A DNA stretch of 64,000 nucleotides from Trachythela sp. YZ-2020. Taxonomy: Eukaryota > Cnidaria > Anthozoa > Malacalcyonacea > Clavulariidae. Shown here piece after piece: positions 11,669 to 21,955 of this stretch. How positions within the stretch are numbered: position 1 is the first letter of the stretch; each line of letters opens with the position of its first letter. The position numbers and the translations under genes are program-made. The notes beneath the pieces were generated by a model. It did not search any database. It was given only the letters and a program-made list of their open reading frames with translations, and had not been told where the DNA came from. The stretch covers positions 1,364,001 to 1,428,000 of the forward strand of contig JADLSH010000377.1 in assembly GCA_016169945.1 (NCBI GenBank). Direction: 5' to 3'.

Positions 11669-11948
11669 GTATCACAATTTTACAATATATCAATTATACA
11701 ATGAACTTGCATACGACAAATGCACGTATTGAGACGCTTGCCATTTAAACACAAATAAATTACTAGACCAAGTTATTAGAAAACAAATTACAGCACACTT
11801 TAAATTCACTAATTGGTGATAAAGTGGGCTTCATCTACGGCCACAGCAATAACATGTCGCTGATATATTGGCGAACTGACCATCTCACGCCATTAATAAT
11901 TTGGAAGCATAGCTTCCGGGGACAAATACACAATGTTTATTTCACATT

Positions 11949-12297
11949 TTAATAGCAACATTGTCTTCCTTCCCGATAAATTAGGCATTTATGCCTTTTT
12001 GCTTTAAATATTTTACTTGATCTTTCATCAAGGACACTAGCGGAGAAAATAACCAGCACAACTGCAGTTCGTGTTCTATCGTCTAGCCGTGCCATTTCTT
12101 CCACAGTCATAGGTGCAAGCTGATAGATTACAGAATTTCCATAGCCAGTAGGAAGGCTTACAAACACATATTCTCCAGAATCGAATGAAACAATGCCCGC
12201 GTTTGTTCTGTATTCAACTATGTCAAACGAGCTTTTGCAGAACAGCCTTTACACTTGTTTCGAATCTTTCTTCCAAGCAATCAAGTTGCAATTCCAT
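11949..12297 (-). pseudogene. RecQ-like helicase N-terminal remnant, copy B
   Basis: Minus-strand ATG at 12,297 opens MELQLDCLEERFETSVKAVL, followed by frame breaks. SLPTGYGNSVIYQLAP gives a nearly complete Walker A motif (PTGYGKS in RecQ enzymes) but with Asn for the catalytic Lys. A further frame contains SASVLDE or, shifted, a PLVSLMKDQVKYLKQKGINA-like motif Ia. The Lys-to-Asn change is shared with copy A, so it predates the duplication. Frame breaks differ between the copies, as expected for unconstrained decay. Confidence 0.72.
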
Positions 12298-12884
12298 GGT
12301 GAAAACAAAAGCGCTTTGACCAAATTACGTAATTTGCGACAAATTAGAAATGTTTATTTATCTTAGGTGGCAAGGAGCCAGCCAACTTTTACTTTTCATT
12401 CATCGAAAATCTTTTGACGTCATCGGACGGTATTAACGCGCAATAGCGGGAGGACACCAGACATTTCAGGCTAATCCTTCGCGCAAATTTTAATTTAATT
12501 CTCTAAAATTGAAGTTTGTTAGAAGCGGATTATAACACGCTTATGGAATGGTATAATGCATCTAATGTCCACCGCCATAACCACTCCCCAATTTTGACGT
12601 TTCTTTTACGTATGAAAATCATAGATGTATATTTGCTATGATAACAATGAAATAAATTGTAAAATTTTATATTAAAAGACTTTAAAATTTACAAACCCTA
12701 ACATTTTCACTTTGTCCAAACATGTCGAGCATTTTTTATTTAATATATCATATGTCATTGCAAAGAAATATATGCGTGCTGCAAACTATTCCACCTAGCA
12801 CGCCCTCATGCGCACTCCTAGCATCATCGTCGACACCCACAATAATTTCCATAATTATAGTGTTACTCCGACAAAAACATCGAT
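12298..12884. other. Duplicated non-coding flank
   Basis: Counterpart of 5,498-6,040 and non-coding in both copies. Confidence 0.4.
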
Positions 12885-12965
12885 ATACACAACAACTACA
12901 ACAAAAACAATTACTACTACTATAACTGCAGTCTACAGCGGCAACAACAACTACAACTACAAATA
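12885..12965. repeat. AC-rich low-complexity tract
   Basis: ACAACTACAACA-type run, the counterpart of 6,040-6,125. Confidence 0.7.
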
Positions 12966-13018
12966 AACACCAAGGAACGAAACTTTCCAGGCATGCAGTG
13001 TCCAAAATTCACAAATAC

Positions 13019-13144
13019 CTGTGCAATTCTTCCCATTTCCTGAATATCCTGTGCGACAGGTACAGTTGTAAGAACCATTGGTATTGGTACACTCTGCATT
13101 GATATTACATTCCTTGGCAGATCCCCCGGCACATTCGTCAATGT
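13019..13144 (-). CDS. cbEGF exon E5 (type 1)
   Basis: A 126-bp phase-1 exon encoding [20 protein letters not shown], then [14 protein letters not shown], with all six cysteines and the calcium-binding and hydroxylation consensus. It differs from E1 by only a few residues (for example AKEC instead of ANEC). Acceptor TTTTAG and donor GTATTTG are intact. It is followed after a 100-bp intron, on the higher-coordinate side, by E6. Confidence 0.87.
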
Positions 13145-13244
13145 CTAAAATATTAATTATATGCAAAAATATTTGAAATTTTAACTATGTATTGATTGAT
13201 TTAATATTGGTATATATTTTGGAATACAAAGATATTTTATATAC

Positions 13245-13370
13245 CTGTGCAGGTCTTTCCATTTCCTGAATATCCATTGCTGCAATTACAGTAATAGGAT
13301 CCTTTGCTGTTGGTGCAGTTTGCGTTGGAGTCACATTCATTAGCAGATTCATCAAAACACTCATCAATAT
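13245..13370 (-). CDS. cbEGF exon E6 (type 2)
   Basis: A 126-bp phase-1 exon encoding DIDECFDESANECDSNANCT, then YCNCSNGYSGNGKTCTG. Six cysteines are present and both splice sites are intact. Together with E5 it forms the duplicated exon-pair unit of copy B. Confidence 0.87.
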
Positions 13371-13371
13371 C

Positions 13372-14399
13372 TGACGGGGTAAAAGATGACGGAATCGATT
13401 TTGTTAAAATATCCTAATAACATTACAATATAAACCTGGTACTCCAAACTAATGGTTATTACTTCTCTGAAAATGCAGGATATTACATTTTCGAACTTTT
13501 GAAATTCAATATTTTTCCTTTTGGAGAATTCTTCCATCGCCCCTACTTTCAAGTTATATATGGTACATTCAGAGAAATTGGGCAAATAATATGACATTAG
13601 ACTCATTCTGCATTTGTTGATGTGGTCATACAGATATCAAAATCTATATCGGTCTCTCGATAATAGAAACCCCCGAAACATTTTTGGAATGTGCATGCTC
13701 CCCACGTTGTCAGGGATAACTGTTCACTTCAATTGTCTGATATAGATTTAGCCATATTATATTAATATGACTTGTATAAAAACAATTCGGATAAACGGTT
13801 GGCTATATTGTAGTTTTTGGGATAGAATTTTCCCACTTCAATAAGTATTGAACATTATTAGGTATGGCTATATAATCCTCTTTATAATTATTCACCAGTT
13901 AGCGTGCAACTTCTCAAGAACAAATCAGCCATAAAGAATCTATTTTTTCTGCATGATTTTTCCAAATTAGGTTTAATTGTTGTTAATTTATACTGAATCC
14001 ACTGTTTGTTTTACTAAATGAGAAAAGATCACCAAACTTATTTTGGACTGAAATAATGTCAATAAATTTATCCCAAAAAGTTAGGTTTCGCCTTGAATAT
14101 TTGGAAACCTTCGAAAATTGTTTTTGTAAACAGTGGTTTACATTTAAATTCGACTTAAAATCATGACATCATTAACTTGAAATATACCGTGAGCATCAAC
14201 AGTTCCTAACATTTCAGTAGCACCTAATGCAACCAAATTGTGTTATTTTGGTTGTACCGTTTCACCCTTCGGACCATTCTCATGCCCATAGTTGTTTACA
14301 CAAATATTCATGCCGTTAGTAACGAATTGGCGTTTTCATGTGGGAGACAAAGGTGCAAGCTGTGTACTCAAAGCCAAATTGGTGGCTCAGTGCAGTTTA
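13372..14399. other. Intron or intergenic, nothing recognised
   Basis: AT-rich with no motif-bearing frame. An 80-codon minus-strand frame at 13,364-13,606 simply extends from the exon into the intron. Confidence 0.45.
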
Positions 14400-15227
14400 T
14401 AACTATACTAGAAATACATGCATGCAGAATCCCCTCGCCAATTTGAACCAAACAATTTACTCCCCAAGTTATTGTAACATGAAGTACTGAATAGACCACT
14501 GTAACCATGGTAACACGCAACACTGTATATTTCTTTTATTTTAATTTGTAAAAAATATTGATATTTTGTACTTTTTATCAATTGCCCAACTATATAAAAT
14601 GGGTATGCTATTATGTACTACTTTAGCTTTGATTTACTGTAACATTCAACCTTTATAGACGTTCACAAAACGTTTTGGAATTTTCATAAAACTTCAACTG
14701 CTTTTTAGCAGTATTTTTATACTTCGTTTTCTATAACGTATTTGAATCAATACTAAAATACTTTTAACTTTTTAAGATCAATCAATGTTATATTGACCAC
14801 ACAGAATGATCTACGCCTTTTCAAATTCACAATCTATACTGTATACTCTGTACGTTATAAATCGGCAAAGCAAGTATGCAAAATAGACACTTACCGTTTA
14901 AAACGGTCCTTTTTCGGCTTTCGACTGTTTTTCTTCTTGTGGATTTGTCCTCTAAATACTTTATCTTGTTTTGGATATATTTTGATTTGTAATAATTATG
15001 TCCTGAGTATTATAAAATGAGTGCAAAACTATTTTTGAAAAAAAGTTTGCAAATTAAATGGCAGTTTTCTCTCGGTCTGAACTCGCGCATGCGCATAACT
15101 TAAAAACCATCCATGACAAAAAAAAATGGAGGACAACTTTGCATTCCGCTATGTTTTCACATATCCGGGTGTAAATATCCGAGCGGAATTAGTACCCTTG
15201 CACGGCGCTTCGCGCCGGCTCGGGGAT
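14400..15227 (+). repeat. Dispersed repeat DR1, longest copy
   Basis: The first 200 bp (CTAGAAATACATGCATG, GGTAACACGCAACACTGTA) also occur at 34,140-34,390. From about 14,620 the sequence matches 41,440-42,082 and 51,010-51,652. It ends with GGTGTAAATATCCGAGCGG and the GC-rich hairpin CGGCGCTTCGCGCCG followed by GCTCGGGGATAA. The terminal hairpin and fixed end suggest a transposable element, but I saw no inverted partner end, so the superfamily is open. Confidence 0.7.
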
Positions 15228-15986
15228 AACGACTGGCGCATTTACCCTAGTAGGCTCTTTGCTTGCCCAGTAGTTAGACAGGATTCTAAGATGAACTGAG
15301 CCCTTTTTGTCATTAATAAGAAATCCTGCTTTCTTCTTATTCAAAACGCACCCATGTAACTTTGTCTTGTAATGTTATACTGATTCAGAATACCTGGATG
15401 TCAGAGCAGTTGACATGTTTATAAGCGGTACACTGGTTTAGCAAACTGTCCAAATCCTCTGGAACTTTAACTAAGAATAGGTATAGAGAGATGTCAAACT
15501 GCTGTCTCAAGCTTTCGCCTTTGTGTCAGATTTCTTTGCCCCGCTAATAAAATCATTTTCCATGAAATTTCTATACAAGCCAAAAACCTTTGCTGAATGA
15601 GCTGGTGGTGATTTAGTCCTCATATTGAGATGAACGTTTTCAACTGTAGCAACGTGTTTGTTGTTTCTATCGCATGTTAAGGCATACAATTGATCTTCTT
15701 AACAATAAAGCAACAAAACCCACCATATCCAGGAGGACTACGGATAGTCTATAAAGGCATGCTCATATGAGCCAGGCTGGCGAAAAGTATTCAGAAGTGT
15801 AGAAAGAACTTCGACTTCTATAAAGTTAATTCTCAAGTAAAAATAAAGGACTTTTGTAATTTATTATCAACATGCAGATATCATGTAAGAAACAATTCAA
15901 AATTAATTTTTACAGAAGCATAAAATGTTATCTATTTCATATACAATTGACCACTGGGGTGGTAGCGTTCAGTAATAGTCTAGGAC
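15228..15986. other. No assignable feature
   Basis: A minus-strand 60-codon frame (15,507-15,689) and other short frames have no recognisable motif. Confidence 0.4.
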
Positions 15987-16339
15987 CTGTATATGAGTTT
16001 GTGTGCATTTCATTTAGGACAGATAATCTCAACTGTTTATGGCAAGTTCACCATGACTGTTTTAGGGCAAGTTGAACATGGTAACGCTGCCCGAACCCCA
16101 ATCCGGGGCGAAACGTCCGAAACACCCAAAAACGACGCTTTCGTCATGGTGCTATCTACCAAACCATAAAAGCTTTGGTTATTCTGAGGTGCTTACATGG
16201 TTCAGAGATAGTGCTTTTAGGGGTGGTATTTGGCAAGTGTGAAATGCCTAGCACTGATATTTCACAAGAAAATGACCGTGCAATACTCATGGTCAAACGT
16301 CAATTTGTGGCTTACAACTTCAGATAAACAGCAGTGGAC

Positions 16340-16585
16340 CTACATTACCTTATTTCCTAAATCTTCTTTATAGAAACATAATTGGTACTTATTTAAGTAT
16401 ACTACCACTGTTTTGGTATAAAATAGTAAATATTTTGTGACCGAAATAATAATTTGAAATGTACCTACCTCCTGCAAATGGACGTATTTGGCCAAATTCG
16501 CCACTTTACTCCGCTGTTTATCACCGATGCTCTTTGAAATCCTTCCAAATATGTAAGTCAGTTCAGACATAATGGTATCAAGCAC
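16340..16585 (-). other. Mirrored candidate exon in left hairpin arm
   Basis: Encodes MSELTYIFGRISKSIGDKQR, then SKVANLAKYVHLQE, immediately followed by a donor-like GTAGGTAC. In the right arm (about 17,785-17,890) the same exon reads with a stop in place of the Gln before the donor. No family recognised. Conservation of a start, an exon-like end and a donor suggests captured exon sequence, but coding is unproven. Confidence 0.3.
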
Positions 16586-16747
16586 ATTTTAAACACGTTT
16601 TAACTAGGTTTCAAGTAGATCCTAAATGTTTAACCATCGACAAGGTAAAACCTCAACTTTGTTCAAATTCGGCACCATTGTGTCATCTCGTGTCGGTTGT
16701 CAACAATTCGGCCTCGTTATTCTTCCATCCAAGCCATTTCGATTGCC

Positions 16748-16963
16748 CTAATAACAAATTTCACCCTTTATTAAGGGTATGAAAATAAAAATATGAATAA
16801 AAGATACGAAATACAGCATTTTACCACCCTGTAAAATGTTGCTTACGAGTCTTTCAAAACATTCCGTACAAATCTCACGTGGGCAAAGTGACAGACCGTG
16901 ACAGGGGGGGGTGATATTTTTCACGAAGATAGAAGAAGGCTGCGTGTGACAAGAGCAACCCAA
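16748..16963 (-). other. Mirrored open frame in left hairpin arm
   Basis: Encodes a 71-residue peptide containing CPREICTECFERLVSNILQ. The right arm equivalent (17,389-17,595, plus strand) reads CPSEICTECFERLVSNILQ. The Cys pairs recall a small zinc-binding motif, but the peptide is too short to assign. The frames differ by few substitutions, and poly-C length differs between the arms. Confidence 0.25.
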
Positions 16964-17388
16964 GCTGATTAATTAACTTTAGTTGAATATAGACTAAAAT
17001 ACATCCTAAACTATACTGTTATTTACTGAATACTACTTTTTAAAGTAATAACATATTTTTTTCTACATTTCTATCCTCAGTTTTGTAAAAGTATAAACAG
17101 GAAAAAGTTCAACAATACTAACCAATAATATAAATGTTTGATAATTTATACTTGCAATTATTTTCATTAATATTAATAGTAACATTCTAAAAAGAGTTGC
17201 AGTTTGTACTTGACGTTAAAATATGAACTTTATATAATATATTTGGACAGAAAATGTAGAAAAATATGTTATTAGTTTAAAAAAGTAGTATTCAGTAAAT
17301 AACACTATAGTTTAGGATGTATTTTAGAGTTAGCTTTCACTAATAGTTCAGTTTTTAGTCTATATTCAACTTAACTTAATTAATCAGC

Positions 17389-17595
17389 TTGGGACGCTGT
17401 TGTCACACGCAGCCATCTTCTATCATCGTGAAAAATATCACCCCCCCCCCCTGTCACGGTCTGTCAGTTTGCCCAAGTGAGATTTGTACGGAATGTTTTG
17501 AAAGACTCGTAAGCAACATTTTACAGCGTGGTAAAATGCTGTATTTCGTATCTTTTATTCATATTTTTATTTCCATACCCATAATAAAGGGTTAA
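17389..17595 (+). other. Mirrored open frame in right hairpin arm
   Basis: Inverted counterpart of the frame at 16,748-16,963. Further out the right arm has a possible start at about 17,679 (MAPNLDKVEVLLCRWLNSSD, stop after 24 codons) that is broken earlier in the left arm. No function assigned. Confidence 0.25.
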
Positions 17596-18027
17596 ATTTG
17601 TTACTAGTGCAATCGAAATGGCTTGGATGGAAGAATAACAAGGCCGAATTGTTGACAACCGACACGAGATGACACAATGGCGCCGAATTTGGACAAAGTT
17701 GAGGTTTTACTTTGTCGATGGTTAAACAGCTCGGATCTACTTGAAACCTAGTTAAAACTTGTTTAAAATGTGCTTGATACCATTATGTCTGAACTGACTT
17801 ACATATTTGGAAGGATTTCAACGAATATCGATGATAAACAGCGGAGTAAAGTGGCGAATTTGGTCAAATACGTCCATTTGTAGGAGGTAGGTACATTTCA
17901 AATTATTATTTCGGTCACAAAATATTTACTATTTTACACCAAAACAGTGGTAATATACTTAAATAAGTACCAATTATGTTTCTATAAAAAAGATTTAGGA
18001 AAAGAGGTAATGTAGGTCCACTGCTGT

Positions 18028-18357
18028 TTATCTGAAGTTGTAAGCCACAAATTGACGTTTGATCATGAGTATTGCATGGTCATTTTCTTGTGAAATATCA
18101 GTTTTAGGCATTTCACACTTACCAATGATCACCCCTAAAAGCACTATCTCTGAACCATATAAGCACCTCAGAAAAGCCAAAGCTTTTTTGGTTTGGTAGA
18201 TAGCACCATGGCGAAAGCGTCGTTTTTGGGTGTGGTCAGTTTCGGACGTTTCGCTCCGGATTGGGGTTCGGGCAGCGCTACAATGTAGACCGTCATGGCC
18301 AATTTTCCCTAAAACAGTTGAGAGTATCTGTCCTAAATGAAATGCATACAAACTCAT
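18028..18357 (-). other. 109-codon frame reading inward from the right hairpin end
   Basis: An open frame from the outer tip of the right arm. The left arm equivalent is interrupted by stops (near 16,073), although the block RRFRHGAIYQT...GSEIVLLGV is kept. No motif recognised. It may be incidental. Confidence 0.2.
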
Positions 18358-18499
18358 ATACAGATTTTCATTTTACATTTAATTTCTATTTATTCAATTC
18401 AAATTAACATTTAAAAACAATAAACTTACAAACCAAATTAAGGAACAATATCTAGATGTATTCGTTTTTCAGTCGACTTTTGTTAAATTTCGACACATT

Positions 18500-18672
18500 A
18501 TTTCTGGCTAAAACACTTTTTGAGATTCGTCAATGCTGTATTGACCATACGGGAAGAACTGTGCATTTTCAATAACACAAACTATCGTGCATGCCACTTG
18601 ACGGCAAAAATGCAAAAAGAAAGTATGCAAAATAGACAATTACGCGTTTAAAACGCATTAAAGCTCGAAAAT
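18500..18672 (+). repeat. Partial copy of dispersed repeat DR1
   Basis: Matches DR1 around TCAATGCTGTATTGACC, TTTTCAAT.ACACAAACTAT and GTATGCAAAATAGACA. Truncated on both sides. Confidence 0.6.
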
Positions 18673-18745
18673 TACTGCTACTAAACTGCAGCTACAATAA
18701 AGAAAACAATTTTCCAAGCAGGCAGTACCTAACAATCACAAATAC

Positions 18746-18871
18746 CTTTGCAAATTGTCCCATTTCCCGAATATCCAGTGCGACAGGTACAGTTGTAAGA
18801 ACCATTGGTGTTGGTACACACTGCATTTGTATGACATTCATTGGTAGATCCTCCGGCACATTCGTCAATGT
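18746..18871 (-). CDS. cbEGF exon E7 (type 1)
   Basis: A 126-bp phase-1 exon encoding [20 protein letters not shown], then [14 protein letters not shown], with six cysteines. Calcium-binding and hydroxylation motifs are intact, with acceptor TTTTAG and donor GTATTTG. It precedes E8 in low-to-high order, so on the gene strand E8 is spliced into E7. Confidence 0.83.
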
Positions 18872-18921
18872 CTAAAATGTTAAATATATCTAAAAATTGT
18901 TATTATAAAGATTTTTTTTAC

Positions 18922-19044
18922 CTATACAAATGTTTCCTTTTCCTGAATATCCTTGGCGACATAGACAGTTATATGTTCCATCAGTGTTGGTACATATGGT
19001 ATTGGTGTTGCATGTATGAATACCTTGATAACACTCGTCAATAT
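18922..19044 (-). CDS. cbEGF exon E8 (variant, 41 codons)
   Basis: A 123-bp phase-1 exon encoding DIDECYQGIHTCNTNTICT, then NTDGTYNCLCRQGYSGKGNI and a final Cys. It is one codon shorter than the other exons and of a third sequence type. Six cysteines are present and the splice sites are intact. A fragment of the same type lies at 30,773-30,806, showing that this exon type was also amplified. Confidence 0.8.
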   Translation of the reverse strand: MLTSVIKVFIHATPIPYVPTLMEHITVYVAKDIQEKETFV

Positions 19045-19240
19045 CTAAAATATTAAAATATTTGCATTAATATCTAATCTATACCAGTCATACTGGAAAT
19101 AGTTTGAAAAATTGATTACTTAGCTTAAAAAGTCTCAAATAAGTTTAACAAATTTAGTTAGACAAATAAGCTGGAACTGCTTCTAATTAGCTTAAAAGGT
19201 GTCGAAATATGCTTTACCAACTTTTGTGAGACAAATCATT

Positions 19241-19317
19241 TCAAACAAATTATCAGCATTGGTACATAATGCATTTACGTCACATGTGTGGATTGCCTTC
19301 ATAAAACTCATTAATGT
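19241..19317 (-). pseudogene. Decayed EGF exon E9
   Basis: After an acceptor-like TTTTAG, the minus strand reads INEFYEGNPH and then, after a frame break, DVNALCTNAD, and stops matching at about 19,241. It resembles the first half of E8, but the first cysteine is Phe (EFY for ECY) and the second half of the domain is missing. Confidence 0.6.
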
Positions 19318-19770
19318 CTAAAATATTTAGAATACCCAAGCTAAATATATACTGCCATACTGAGCATGGAATTTTAAACTTCTTCAGCATGAAATTGGTG
19401 TCCGAAAGGCATCTGAAGTTGATTGTTGAAATTGAAATATTTTGACACAAAACAAAATCAGACCACTCAAATATTGCGAGAGGTTTACTACACACTGTAT
19501 TTCTGAAGTATGAATGCGTAAAATAGCCTGATAACACTAGTCAAATTATGAAATCATGAAAATGTACTGTGACGATTTTTTCTTATAAATTATGCAGACA
19601 GAATTTTTTTTAAAAGGAATCAGTTGTATGACAAATGTTATAATTGTAAATATTTTTACCACTTTACTTGTGCTGGCTAAAATTTCCGCTATTTAGGCAA
19701 AGCAGTGGCCCGTGTTACCACCAGAATGAAGAAACAAATTCCAACTGACATTCTCTAACATTCCCAAATA
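19318..19770 (-). other. Intron of the EGF gene
   Basis: Non-coding. The last 60 bp beside E10 resemble the flank of E3. Confidence 0.45.
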
Positions 19771-19771
19771 C

Positions 19772-19896
19772 CTGCACAAATTATCCCATTTCCTGAATAT
19801 CCACTGCGACAAGCACAGTTGTAGGAACCATTGATATTGGTACATTCTGCATTTGTATGACATTCATTGATAGATTTTCAGCACATTCGTCAATGT
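19772..19896 (-). pseudogene. Frameshifted cbEGF exon E10 (type 1)
   Basis: 125 bp instead of 126. A one-base deletion shortly after the first cysteine codon (TGTGCTGAAAATC where intact copies have TGTGCCGGAGGATC) breaks the frame, while the rest still spells an EGF domain ending CRSGYSGNGIICAG. Splice sites are present. Either the exon is dead or it would be skipped. Because flanking introns are phase 1, skipping it keeps the frame. Confidence 0.75.
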
Positions 19897-19995
19897 CTAC
19901 AATATTAAATAAATGACAAATATTTAAATTCTTAACTATGCCGTAATTTTTTTAATATTGGTGTAGATATTGGAATGCAAATATATTCTATATAC

Positions 19996-20121
19996 CTGTG
20001 CAACTCTTTCCATTTCCTGAATATCCATTACTGCAATTACAGTAATAGGAGCCTTTGGTGTTGGTGCAGTTTGCGTTGTAATCACATTCATTAACGGATT
20101 CATCAGAACACTCATCAATAT
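19996..20121 (-). CDS. cbEGF exon E11 (type 2)
   Basis: A 126-bp phase-1 exon encoding DIDECSDESVNECDYNANCT, then YCNCSNGYSGNGKSCTG. All six cysteines and both splice signals are intact. It is the highest-coordinate intact EGF exon seen and hence the most 5' on the gene strand. Confidence 0.83.
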
Positions 20122-20530
20122 CTGATAGAATAAAAGTTGACGAGAATCGATACGGATAAAATACGCCTAATATTACAACGTATATCTAAAATAATAAACA
20201 TTTCCAAAAATATTAGAAATTTTAAGTCACCAGTGCCTTTTAGAAAAATGTATATATGTTTTCTAGGATAATCCCAAGATCATATAGCGATATCGCTATA
20301 CGATTTTGCAGGTTCACATCATCCGTTCAGTGCATGCTATGTAGATGACAATACTACCGTTTGATTCAGCGTTTTACGATCTCTTTAGAGAAGTAAATTG
20401 TGTTTGTTTACAACGCTATGCGGCCGATTTACCGCCTTCCAAACACCTCTGAGGTTTGTATTGTTTACAAAATAACAAAAAAGAAACGAATTAAATATTT
20501 ATTTTGCTTTCCTACCTTACAAACCTATAA

Positions 20531-21332
20531 GGGGCCGGTCACAAAGTATGTGTACTGGGGGGTGGAGAATATTCCAAAATACCACCATAAAATTTGGCAC
20601 CCCCCCGAAAAGCGTCGGAAAATATTTAATAACCCCCTCAAAGGTGATGAAATGTTTCGTCCCCCCACCCAACCAATCACTCTCCCCTCCAAAAAAAACA
20701 TGAAATAAATGTAAATGCCAAGAACGTAACATAATCTGTTACAAGTTGTTATTGGTAATCCAAGTTTTGAGCATTTCCATAAATTTAATAGTGCTCTTTT
20801 ACACCACATGTATCCAATCCGTACTTTTGTATGCTTGTCAGTATTCCATTAATATGACTTGCCTGACTATCTTTTCCGTGCCTAATAATAAAGTCAAAAG
20901 AGGTCCCGGCCATGCGCATTATTTATGATATATCAACAGAACGTCGTGACGTATTTCATATATTTTTCAATATTTAAATCATTCTAAACGAGTAGGGGAG
21001 CTACCCGACGGTAAAATTACGTAATCAAAGACTGTTCAGGTTGCAGAGATATCAAACTAATAGGTTCCGATCGAGACACTTTCCGATAAATGCTACTGTG
21101 CTACATTGCAATTTAACTATTATAAGAACATACACTCAATTTTATTAAAGTATTAAAGTTTGTAGTTTTAACCATAGACATAGTATTAGACTCATTTTTT
21201 GTTTCTTACCCCCCCCCACAAATGTCGTAATTCGTCTCATACCACCCCCAAGTTAGATAATTTGGTTGGTACCCCCCCCCCCCCCCAACTTACCCTCCAA
21301 CCCCCCAGTACACATACTTTATGACCGGTCCC
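20531..21332. mobile_element. PIF/Harbinger-like MITE, 802 bp
   Basis: Terminal inverted repeats GGGGCCGGTCACAAAGTATG and GGGACCGGTCATAAAGTATG (right end read inverted) extend over about 33 bp through GTGTACTGGGG. TAA flanks both ends (20,528-20,530 and 21,333-21,335), matching the 3-bp TWA duplication of PIF/Harbinger. The interior has several C-rich runs and no transposase. Confidence 0.75.
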
Positions 21333-21335
21333 TAA

Positions 21336-21775
21336 CTTACTAACTTTCCTAAACTACAAACTCGTAAATACCACCATTCGACGGGGATTTCCAATCCCTT
21401 TAGTTTGATTCCATTTTTATTACCATCATAATCTAGCCGTTTTACAGCAATTTTCGTGAAAATACTATATTTGTTGCGAAGCTGGTGTTGTCGGCGCACG
21501 CTCGAACAACTTCGGAAAGCCTAAATCTCAGTGACCTTGCACCCTATCACCTTGAAAGTGCCGGAAATCGATTCCTCGTCACAACCTGTTCCCCAGGTTC
21601 TCACCTTCGCCACACCCCCCTGCCGCGGAGAGACCCTGGTACTGTTTGGTCACGTGAGTCAAAGTCGTTTTCTATACTCAGTAGGGGTATAGGCAATCCA
21701 GTCTGTTGACATTGCGTTGGTAAACAAAACAATTATCCCATATATGGTAATGACTGTTCGTCTAATTATAGAATT
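21336..21775. other. Unassigned spacer before the foldback arm
   Basis: A 74-codon frame at 21,485-21,709 lacks any motif. Its CCCAGGTTCTCACC...GACCCTGG segment has weak likeness to a GC-rich patch at 30,205-30,260 (inverted). Confidence 0.35.
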
Positions 21776-21955
21776 CTCTTATTGTTCTGAGTGTACCTCT
21801 GTATCCTTGAACGGCGCTTGCGCCGTAATTTCGATCAGTTGTTTCAAATGTAAATATATCCAGACCTGTTTATTCTCTGGCAACAGGACACGCGTCGTTC
21901 GATAGCTTGTGACTTCCTCTTTAAAATTATATTTAGTTTGTCATTTACATATCCA

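Larger units (their letters stand above)
9413..13371. repeat. Segmental duplication, copy B
   Basis: Second copy of the 3,410-6,540 segment in direct orientation. Relative to copy A it has gained a 159-bp MITE (9,619-9,777) and a 1.16-kb insertion (about 10,513-11,668), and lacks the non-LTR fragment. It ends with the EGF exon pair E5/E6. Confidence 0.85.
15987..18363. mobile_element. 2.38-kb near-perfect inverted repeat (giant hairpin element)
   Basis: The left arm 15,987-17,083 and right arm 17,244-18,363 are inverted copies around a 160-bp loop. Ends read CTGTATATGAG and CTCATATACAG. The right arm has about 31 bp extra (near 17,325-17,355), and point changes and homopolymer differences are scattered throughout. 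Each arm carries the same outward frames (see separate entries), so the arms contain gene-like sequence in mirror image. No target-site duplication could be identified. It may be a long-TIR MITE or a locally inverted duplication inside an EGF-gene intron. Confidence 0.85.

Noticed and set aside
20282..20301. Palindrome TATAGCGATATCGCTATA as an operator-like site
   Set aside because: A single short palindrome in AT-rich intergenic DNA of an animal genome; no neighbouring gene or second copy supports a regulatory role.
21485..21709. 74-codon frame as a small secreted protein
   Set aside because: No signal peptide or motif, and the GC-rich patch resembles repeat sequence found near 30,205.
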